A stretch of DNA of 64,000 nt from Prorocentrum cordatum. Lineage: Eukaryota; Sar; Dinophyceae; Prorocentrales; Prorocentraceae. Positions 53,801-64,000 of the stretch are shown in pieces. A program made the translations under genes and the position numbers. The notes beneath the pieces are model-generated. The model was not told the origin of the DNA and made no database searches. It saw only the letters and a program-made list of their open reading frames with translations. Location of the stretch: contig CAUYUJ010017819.1 of assembly GCA_963575745.1 (NCBI GenBank), positions 1 through 64,000 of the forward strand, given 5' to 3'. Numbering within the stretch: the stretch's first letter is position 1; every line of letters begins with the position of its first letter.

Positions 53801-56800
53801 TCCTCCTCCTCCCTCCCCTCCCCCCCTCCTCCTCTCCTCTCCTCCTCCCTCCTCCTCCTCCTCCTCCTCCTCCTCCTCCTCCAATGATCTCTCCCTTTCC
53901 CTCCTCCGCCCTGGCAGCCTCGACCCTCCAAGCCTTCCTTTTCCCCCCCTCTCCACATGCGAACCCTACCCCTGCCCCCTGCCCCCCCCCCCCCCCCCTT
54001 TTTTTGAGGGGGAGGGGAGGGTTCACTTCGCTCGGGAGCTCCCGAACGAAGTGAGCCCCACCCTCCCCCTCGTGGGGGGTAGGGGTAGGGTTCGCATGTG
54101 GCCTCCATATGGGCTTCGGCTGCGTCTTGTTTTTCGTTCTGGCAGGGAGGCGCAGGAGAGCAGGCAGAGCAAACCGACACAAACTGATGATGCTCCAACC
54201 TACTTCAGCCCTGATCACCAGGAGGAATCTCGAGCGCCCCAAAAGTGCCGAAACGCACGGGTTTCCACGTGTCGGGCCCTGGGAGACACTCGCCCGACAC
54301 TGTTTCGACGCTCTTTTGATACTTTTCTGGGCGCTCGACATTATTCCTTGGATGCGGTCCTCAAGTAGGATGGGAGCAACATAAACCTAAGCGCTGTTTT
54401 GCTGGACTTCAGCTGTGTCTTGTTTTTCCCTTCTGGCAGGGAGGCGCAGGAGAGCAGGCAGAGCAAACCGACACACACACACACACACAATACGAGACCA
54501 GAACGAGAAACAGCGTTCCGGTCCAGCCCTGCTGGGAGGGGGGTGGGAGGAGGGGCAGCATGCCGATGCCCCTCCGCAGTCGCTCCGCAGTTCTTGTCAG
54601 CCTCTCCTGGGCCTCACGGCCAGGATGCGCTTCGGACTCGCAGTCAGAGACCCCCCCCCCACCTCGGGGGTGGGAGGGGGGAGGGAAGCGGGAGGGGGGC
54701 ATGGAGGGGGGGTCTGATCGCACGCTCTAGCACACCAATCGTGGCTGAGTCCCGGGCCCCGGCCCGGTGCGCCCGCCCCTTGCGGCCAGACCAAGGGCGG
54801 GTTTAGAAGCTCCGCAGTTTTTTGATGGCCTCTCCCGGGCCTCCCGGCCAGGATTCGCTTCGGAATCGCACGCAGAGCCCCCCCCCCTGGGGAGAGGCCC
54901 AGGGCGTCGTGGTGTGCAGCTGGTTTCGGCCCCGCTGCCAGGAGCTTTCATCAGCTATACGCAAGCTGATTTGTGACCCGCCCTCTTGCTATCTCCCCTC
55001 CTTTTGTCCGATCCAGCAGCTTTCGTGGGCCTCACGGCCCCAGGATTCGCCTCGGAGGCACAGTCAGGGAGCCCCCCCCCCTCGGGGAGAGGCCTAGGGA
55101 GCTGTGGTGTCGGTGTCCAGCTGCCTGAGGGAAGGGCGCCCTCGAGGGCGCGAAGTTATTCGCGCTTCGCGATCCGGCTCCGATTCCTCCTCTTCCTCCC
55201 CTTCTCCCCTGGGAGGCGGCGCGAGAGCGCGAAGTTGTTCGCACTTCGCGCTTCGCGCAGCGCGAGAGCGCGAAGTTGGGAGCCCTTGCTGAGGCAAGTC
55301 CCGCCAACGTGCCAGCCCAGCACCTTGGGTGGCCGCTATTCCGGGGGAGCGCAGGAGGCCGTAACGTGTGACTCGGCAGGGGGGGAACAATTGAGTGGAC
55401 ACTCCCCCGCTCCCCCAAACTCCAAGTTGGCACGCGTGGGGGAGACTGCGGACCAAGTGGAAATCATCAGACCCACCGCCAACTTTGAACATTGGGGGGG
55501 GGGGAGGCGTTGACGAAGGTTCGTGGGCTCCGCAGCTCGGTTCCACTGTTCTGATGGATTGAGTCTGCGGGCTGCTCCGGCCGCCATGTGGCCGCCGTGT
55601 GGCCGCCCCGCCGCTGGCCGTCGCCGCCCGTCGCTCCGGACCCGCCGGCCGCTGCGGCCGCCGTGCGGCCGCCGTCGCCACCGCACTGCCTCGTCGCCGC
55701 CCGCCTCCGCACTGCTTCGCGCTCCTTTGCACCTGCTGTGTGTGGCTTCGCATCGTGTTGCACGGTTTTGCGTGTCTGGGCACTGCGCTGCTTTGCACTG
55801 CTCCGCACTGCTTCGCAGTGCATCGCTCTGCATTGCCTTGCATGGTTCTGCACTGCGTCGTGCATGGCTCTGCGTTGCGTCGCATTGGTTTGCACTGCCC
55901 TGGATTGCGTCGCATTGCTTTGCGCTGCTTTGTTTTGCTTTGCATTGCTCTGCATGGCTTTGCATTACTTTGCATTGTTTTGCGTCTCTTCGGATTGCAT
56001 TGCATTGCTTTGCATTGCGTTGCATTGATGTATTGCCCGGCATTGCTTCACATGGATTTGCATTGCCTTGCGATGTTTTGCATTGAGTCGCAATGATTCG
56101 CATTGCTTGTCAATGCGTTGCAATGTTTTGCATAGTGATGATGTGTGTTGTGTCGTGTTGCCTTGCTTTGCGCTGCTCCGCGTTTCTTTGCTTGTTGCTT
56201 TGGTATGATCTGCGTTGTTCTGCAGTTCTTTGCATTGATCCGCGTTGCTTTGCATTGCTTTGCATAGGTCTGCCTTGCTCCGCATTGCTTTGCATTACTT
56301 TCCGTTACTGCGCATTGCTTCACATTTCGTTGCATTGGTTTGCATTGCTTTGCATTGTATTGTTGTGCGTTGCCTTGCGCTGATTTCCATTACTTTGTTT
56401 TTTTTGTATGGGTCTGCATTGCTTTGCATTAGTTGTCATTGCTTTGCGCTGCTTTGCACAACACAGATTGCACCACAAGGATTGCACCACCTAGATCACG
56501 CCTCATTGCATGCACCACCTAGACTGCACCGCATATCGTCAAGAAGTCTCGGCAGGGATCCACGCTGGCTAACATTGCCCACAAGTGAAAAAGGGGGGGG
56601 GGCAGCACACTGGGGAGAGCGCTTCGAGAGTGGGGGGGGCATTCACAACAATTGCAGACACTCTACCAGACAGCCCTTGGCATTCCACCACGCGACAACG
56701 TGCTAGGGGGGCACGGTGGCCGATATCTATGTTCCCCCCGCGATCTTGTCCCTACAGCAGTAGCAAGCAACAGCTTTAGGCGCCCCTCTGTTGCTGGCAA

Positions 56801-59800
56801 CAGGTGTTAGATTTTCACGCGGGGGCGCTCGACATTCGCCGTCCCCCGGTCGGCATAGAAGAAGGCGCGCTGTGACACGTGCCTGAGAATACCGAGACCC
56901 GAGAACGTCTTGGCGCAACGTGTAGCATGGGCCTGGTCAGGACCGGTGCAGTGCATACTCCAGATTTCGTAATAAAAGGGAGGGGGTCTCAACCCTCCCA
57001 GACGAAAAGTTTTAGACCCCCCCCGTGGGAGAACCCTCCAAAACATCGTCCCCAGACCCCCCCAGGCCCTCCAAGATGGCCTGGAAGAGACCCCCCCGAA
57101 ATGAGACCCCCCTCCCTTCATTACGAAATCTGGAGTACTGAAGTTGGCGGTTTCCCTCGCGCGTCGGCGTCGGGGCTGCGCGCCCGATTGCCTGGCAGGT
57201 CTGTTCGTCAACTTGCAGGCCCTGGGCATCAGCAGCGGCTGCTTCCAGGACTGCCAGGGCCTCTCTCTCGCCCACTCGCCATGGAGAGAAACGGCTCCGG
57301 GGGAGAAATTGGGTCCTGGATCGGGGGCGGAAAAGAGGGGGGTGATGACTAGGGGGGGGTGGATATCATGGCGTGGGCCATGATATTTCCCCAGATCTCA
57401 TGGCGGCGCTTCTTATTTCATTACGTCCCTGGCCCCCCCGCTGGGCCGCGCACATGCCGCCGGTCATGATTTGCACCCCCCCTCTTGGACACCCCCCTCT
57501 TGGCCGCTCCCGAAAATTGGGTTCAGAGGACAGCCCCAGGCTCCAGGGCCCTTTTTTCCCCAGGCCCTCCTTCCCTCACGCCAGAGCTTTGGCGCGGGCG
57601 CCGCGTCGAAGAGCGTCGGGCCGCCTTTGCAGACCAGGACGGCAGGTCTGGCAGCTTCACGACACAAAGCCATCCAGATGTGGCCAGGGACTGCCCAAAG
57701 CACGACCCAGGATGACGAGGTGGTCCCGGGAAGAGCCCTGGCGTCCAGGACCCGCCGTCTGCCTTCAGGACCCCGTTCCCTTCTCTCTCTCCCCTTGGGC
57801 ATCTCTCGGACGTGTGCGTTCTTCTCGTTGCCGAGGACCATCGGGGAAAATCTTGGATCAGCTTGCGAACGAAGAAGGATACGAAACCGAAACATGCACG
57901 GGGAATGGACGTCCGAGCGATGACAAGTCCCTGACGCCCGGAGGCCGGAGGCTTCTGAGAAAGGCCAGAGGGTTTCTGAGGAGCCGCGCCGCCTTCTGAG
58001 ACGGCCTTCTCCTTCTCACTTCCCCCCCTCGCTCGCCGCCAAGCACTCCTCGGGGAACAAGCAACGACATCAACGTAAACTGTCGACGGCCCGCTCGGAT
58101 TTCTCGGATCAGCGCAGATCCAATAAATCCGCGCGGACCTCTGAAACGTTGTTGTGAGTGACAGTCTGCGTTGCCCGAACTTCTCCTGCGCGCAGCGCGG
58201 GGGCGCAAAGATGAGCTCGAGGATGCGCGCGTCCAGCGCTGATCCAAGGCTTCCGGGCGGAGCTTCGAATGCTTATGCTGATGCCCTGTGTTGCTCCCCC
58301 CAGGCTTCTCATCCCCCGTTCTGTCTTTTCAAGCCGTGGCCCCAGAGCTCCCGACCCCTTCCCCGTGGGTAGCTCTTCGTCGCGGATCCACTGTCGACGG
58401 CCCCAGGAGGGCACGATGGCAGGTCCCGCGGCTGCCGACGTCGAGGAGAAAACGCCGGGATTGGAGCAAACCATACAGTGGGGGCGTTCGTGAAGGGCTA
58501 CAGTCGGGGCCCTGAAGAAGGAACCCTTTTGGTTGGGGAGGGGCTCCGTGTTCCTTAATTGTTCTGCAGTTTGCTTCCAGTTTTCCTCAGGTTTTCCATG
58601 GGAAATCGAAGTTCAACGCATGGGAGAAAGGGGCCCCGTTCCTTATTTAAGGTTCCTTAGGTCAACGCCTCGACTGTATGCCCAAGAGGCGTCAGGCCCT
58701 GGATGATTCCCTAACTCCGGGGCGCTCCAGACGGGGCCTCTCGCTCTTTCGAGGGTCGAAAGAATTGCCATATCCGCTGGCGGAAGCTGGCTCCTCCTCC
58801 TCCTCTTCTTCCTCCTCCTCCTCCTCCTCCTCCTCCTCCTCCTCCCTCCTCCTCCTCCCTCCTCCTCGCTCCTCCTCGCTCCTCCTCCCTCCTCCTCGCT
58901 CCTCCTCGCTCCTCCTCGCTCCTCCTCGCTCCTCCTCGCTCCTCCTCGCTCCTCCTCCTCCTCCTCCTCCTCCTCCTCCTCCTCCTCCTCATCATCATCA
59001 TCATCATCATCAGCCGCCGTCTCCTGCTCCAGCCCCATTCTTCGCGGCCCAGCAGGCAACCCACGCAGAGCAGCTTCCGCCCCCAGGGCACCCTTCATGT
59101 CATGCCAGCGCGGCTGGCCATCTATATTACTTCGCTTGCGATCTTCTGGACGACATTCCTGAGATGGGGCGTGCATAATCCGCTCAGCACGGTCGCGCTA
59201 CAGAGAAGCATGGAGATTTCGAGACAGTTCAGCGCAGTCGACGTTATCAGTCACTCGTCGGAGGCAGCACGACCCCACCAGCTCCAGACCTACCAGCGCC
59301 GCATCTCCAAGAGGGACTATGGCAGTGGCCCTTTCACCAACAATCACGCTGGCGCGGCCATCACGATCAGCAACCGCTTCCGCATCAAGTGTGTGACCGC
59401 GCCCCCCAGCCTGCCGCCGTGCATTCAAGGACGCGCAGGAACAGTTCGCCTTCGTCGAGGAGAACCCGACGCGAATTTCATCGCAGCGTCACTACCTCCA
59501 CGGTCAGGGCTTGCCAAGCACCACAACGCTTGGGCCAAGCCGACCAACGAGACGCTCCAGCGGCTGCGCAAGACCCAGTTCAAGACGCCCACCAGGAGCA
59601 CGCCGATCATCGGCATAGACCTGAACGACTACTACGGCCGGGACGGATTGCTTCCCGCTACTACCAGCAACGTGATCGGCGACGCAGGCCCTACAGGAAT
59701 ACCTGGAGAGGCAGCTGCAGCCTTCCACAACATGCCCAGCGTGCACACAAACCTCAAGAGGACCACTTGGGACTACGACGAGCAGGCCATGGCCCTCCAG

Positions 59801-62800
59801 AAGGGCAAGTACCGCAAGGAGTTCAATGACGCGCTGGAGTTCAACTTCGGCAAGCACCAGGACAAGCTGAAGGAGTTGGTCGGGGACAACACAGTGGATG
59901 AACACGGGGAGCTCATCGTGAACATCACGGAGGAGGCGTCCAAGCCTTTCATCGAGCGCCAGAAGTTCAAGCTCGACCAGTACTACCAGCTCAAGGAGGA
60001 ACTTCTGCGGCTACTTCAGGCGCGCGCCAAGCTTAAAGAGGAGTACATCGGGACCGACCCCAACTACGAGATCGAGTACCAGATCCAGGTCCTCTCACGT
60101 GCCCTCAAGAAGCTGAAGCGCCAGCATGAAGCAGAACGAAGACAACACCCCGAGGCGCACATCTACGAGGCCTGGCAACGACGAGAATACGCAGAAGCAC
60201 ATCAACTGTCTCGACTCATGGGTTGCACCAAATACGGCAAGTGCAACCGCAAGTGCAGCCGCGCGACCAGAGCACGCCCCAGCCTGCAGGAGTGGGCAGA
60301 TCACATTGCACCAGACGGACTGCATGGAGGGCTCAGAGCTCACCAGATCGACCTCGAGGAGGAGAAGCGCATCTTGAAAGAGAACACTCAAGAGTTCACT
60401 ACCGAACACTACCTACAAGCACGCCAGGAATATGAGGACGCCAAGGGCGGCGTCAAGCGAGTACTCTACGGCGTCACCAAGCAGCTCAAGTACCTCAAGA
60501 AGCGCACCTCCGTGCCAGACTGGTCACTGTCCGCCGAGATCTTCCAGATGACCTTCCAGCCCACCTACATCATCAAGCAGAAGGCGAAGACGACAGGCGT
60601 GGGCTATGACGACGAGCTCGCTGAGGCTCCCCCCGCGCAGGAGAGCTTCGAATCAGTCCTCAACCACGAGTGCCGCGTCGGCTTCGCCCCACCCAACGCC
60701 AACCACAGCCAGAGCCTCGCCCTCGACAAGAAGAACGGCAAGCCCGCGGCCCTCGGCTTGCGCATGCTCCACACGCCGTGCCCCTTTGGGCGCTGCTTCC
60801 ACAGACAGCTTCAGCGAAAGTCCAAGCCGTGGTCACCTCCACCTCATGCTCACGGCTGCTGGCCTCATTGGTGTCGCAAAGTTCCCATACGACGCCTACG
60901 TCGAGTCGGAGAAGCCTACCAGAGCAAGTGCGACCCCAAGCTGCAGAAGTTGAGCACGGTGCTGATCAAGCAAGTGCAGACCAACACTCAGCAGATCGCC
61001 AGGGCCGTTCCCGCGGACTACAGCACGTATTCGACGCCGACCCCGACCAAGGTGATCAAGGCGCTCCGAGCCTGCAGCAATATCTACGAGGACAAGTGCA
61101 AGGAGGTGGGCAAGGAACAATCGCTCGGACCACCAGAAGGACACCTCTTCGCCACGCTTATTTCGACCCCCTGCTCCGCGGAAGTGGGCGCCAAGACCAA
61201 TAGCTTTCTCACAGTGCACGGGAAGTTCGTGGACCAGGTCAGCGTGGCGACCGACCTCAACAAGGTGAAGCACCTGAAGATCAGCAAGTGCTTCGACAGT
61301 AACCTGGTGAAGATCACACCGTTCTTAGAGCAGGGGCCCTGGACCGACGAGGAGGCCGAGGCGGATCCTCCACTGGAGCAGAAGCAGCAGATCTACATCA
61401 AGGGCAGCACCCACAGAGCGCAGCTCCAAGCGGAAGCTACGGTCAAGACTGGCAAACCACCAGCGGGAGTCACGGAGGACGAGCTGGCTGAGTGGTGGGC
61501 AGGGCTACGATTACGAGTATGAGAATATGGATGGCCGACTCGACTACGCCTCGTTCGGCAAGGTGATCGGCGTGCGTGGTGCCGGGATCACAATGAAGGT
61601 GCCGCTCTGAGCGGCGACGGCGGGGGCCCATCCTTGCGGCCGATTGCACTGCCTTGCCCCCCAATGCCGCTCTATCTATCTATCTACCTCCTCCTCCTCC
61701 TTCTCCTCCCTCCCTCCCCCCCTCCCTCCCCCCCTCCCTCCCTCCGCCAGCGGAAGGCGGCGGAGGGCCGGCGGGAGTCGGCGGAAGCAGAAGTTGACCT
61801 CCCAAGAGATATGACAATCTTTTTGGGTTCAGAGTTTCTGGAATCCGCCATCCGAGGAGGGCGGCGGTAATATCCATGGCCTACCTTCTAGTGGAGGTCC
61901 ACCGGCTTCCAGACCATGGGTTCCTTCTCCAATGGTTCCTTATCCGACTCTAGGCCTCCTGGTTGGGGTCGGAGAAGATGGGGTCGGAGGATCGCGCCGC
62001 ACCGCCGATGCATCGGCGATGCATCAGCGACGCGGCTCGTCGTGGGGCCCGATTTTTTCCACGCCGACGTCGTCGGTGCATCGCCGACGTCGCCAGGGCA
62101 TGGCCGATGCATCGCCGAGGCATCGGCGACGCATCGCCGACGCATCGGCGATGCGGCGAGAGCCTCCGACCCCATCTGCTCGGACCCCATCTCTGGGTGG
62201 TCTCTGCCGATGTCCCCGCCGCGTCGGCGGTGCTCTGGGCGCCCTTTTCGTGCCGAGTGGCCGGGCCCCCCCGCCCCCCCGTGCGGCAGAGCCCCCCCCC
62301 CCCAGGCCAGCCACAATTGGGGAAGCCTGTGGTCCTTACCTCCCTGGGGGGACCCATCGCTTTCGATGCCCCTCTCGAGAGGTCGTGGCTGGTCGGCCCC
62401 CCGGGGCCCCGCAGGACGACTGCTCCCACTCGGACCACTTCGCCTGCGCCTCCCCCGCGGAGTGCGCGCGCGCGTGCGCCGGGGCCCCGGTGTGCGCGGC
62501 GCCGGCCGGCCCGGCCGGCTGGCCAGGGCCCTGCACGGCTCTGGTCGACTATAGACGTAGGAGTGGCCTTTGGTTCGCCGGAGTGACATTTTGGTGCGGG
62601 CGCAGGTGGGTCCCCAGATGGCCGAAAACGAAGCAGGGGCAGCGGCTTGCGCGCCCAGGTTGGGCCCCCCCGCGGCCCCCAAAAAGCCGCGCACCACAGG
62701 TCACCCTTACCCAGGGTCACTCCTGCTAGGCCTCCTCTGGGCCCTCCGGCACGGCTCTATAGGCCTCCTATAGTCAAGCAGTGGCGAAGCGTCCTGGTTC

Positions 62801-64000
62801 GCCTATGGCCCTGCCAAAGAATGTTCTAAGAACCTTTTGTGGTTCCCAGGAAATGTTCTTAGAACATTTCTGGTCGAGACTGTCTTGTTTGAACACATCG
62901 GGAATCTGTTCTAAGAACATCGTTTTTGTTATTAGAACATTTCTGGGGTTCTAGGACATAGGAATGCTGGGACGGTCGGTCCCTGCTCAATATAGCTGGG
63001 GTCCGAGTAGAGACGTGGTCGGAGGATCGCGCCGCATCGCCGATGCATCGACGGTGCGGCTCGATGTGGAGCCCGATGTGCGTCACGTCGGCGTCGCCGA
63101 CGCATCGCCGACGTCGCCGATGCATCGTCGAGGCGTCGTCGATGCCTCGCCGAGGCATCGGCGATGCGGCGCGAGCCTCCGACCCCGTCTCTCCCAAACC
63201 CCCGACGTCATGAATTTTTCATGACGTCGACCCCCAGAGGTCCGGACCCATTCCCTGGGACCGGTTTTTCGTCCTGAGTTGTTTTTTGACAGTCCCGAGG
63301 GCCGGTAAGGGCCCCAGAGGCCGAAAATCATGAAAAACCTCGCGTCGTGATTTTTTCATAACTCGAGGGGGTCTGGGCTACTCGGACCCCCATCGGGGAG
63401 GCTTCTATAGGCGCGGCGCCGGCCAGATCGGCCGGCCGGGGCCGGCACGGCGCGGCGAGGGCGGGCGTGTTGGCTAATATGCCCGGATCTCGCTCTCCGG
63501 GGGCGGTTTTGGTTCCGTCCCGGCGGTGTTCCTCGAGGTCGGCCTCCAGGCCCGTCAGTGTGGACCCCAGGGGCAACGCCAGGGGTCAGAGCCCCGAATC
63601 ATCAGGGGTAACTCGGGTCAGGGATAACTCGGGTTCGTTTTTTCGGGAATCCAAGCCCGAGTTACCCCGGACCCGAGTTACCCCGGATAACTCGGGCGCC
63701 CAAAGGGGGGATGGGATCATGGGGCGGACGCGGCGACCCCCGACCGCCCATCGATCGCCGATGGGGGGCCCATCGATCGCCGAATTGCCTCGCCCAGGAA
63801 CGTGCGTACTCGCTATCGAGGGCGCATCGCCCATGCGTCGGCAGTGCATCGTCGATGTCGTGAAGCGCGGCGCATTCGGCAACGTCGTCATGGTGCAGGC
63901 GGAGCTGGCCAAGACTCGGGGGCGGCAAAGAGGGGGGTGATGACTAGGGAGGGTGGATCTCATGGCGGGGGCCATGATTTTTCCCCAGATTCCATGGCGC

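Overview
The window looks like nuclear DNA of a dinoflagellate (inference; no rRNA, tRNA or organelle gene is present to prove it). The reasons are GC-rich short coding islands ending codons mostly in G or C, very long repeat-filled gaps, possible introns starting GA, GC or GT and ending AG, dozens of short palindromic element families, and one long LINE-like open frame. I saw no trans-spliced leader relic (the stretch GCCATTTTGGCTC was not found by eye).

Confident coding content is sparse. The best exons are a terminal exon of a superfamily-1 (PIF1/UvrD_C_2-like) helicase at 24351-24833; a two-exon open frame at 19668-20184 split by a palindromic insertion; a CAG/GTGAGT-bounded exon at 8569-8724; a Cys/Trp-rich exon at 2144-2274; a possible signal-peptide first exon at 20486-20582; and smaller candidates at 1386, 16109, 26647, 30747, 36668, 39457/40141 and 47389/47634. 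An 806-residue frame at 59102-61522 carries an apurinic-endonuclease-like domain and the beginning of a LINE reverse transcriptase, then runs into an unrelated, unrecognised domain.

Nearly everything else is repeats. At least 25 families of 100-250 bp elements with terminal inverted repeats (TIRs) recur in both orientations and nest in each other. Several have clear target-site duplications (TSDs): 8 bp (AAGTCGGGCC family; CAGGG hAT-like element; composite at 21639), TA (CAGTCGGGGC and CTCCAGATTTCG families) and 5 bp (TAGGGG, TCTGGACG and CTGACTCC families). The rest is tandem DNA: GGA/TCC triplets, ACG/CGT arrays, a GCTGAG array, a 160-bp array beside the helicase exon, 11-bp GGATTCCTGAA and 10-bp TTGCATTGCT arrays, and a perfect 269-bp duplication.

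The most interesting theme is that several of these elements sit exactly between coding-like segments and carry, or create with their target duplications, GA/GT donors and AG acceptors. They behave on paper as introners (transposons that become introns). Family letters used below (A to W, AA etc.) are local labels only. Coordinates of diverged copies are good to about 10 bases.
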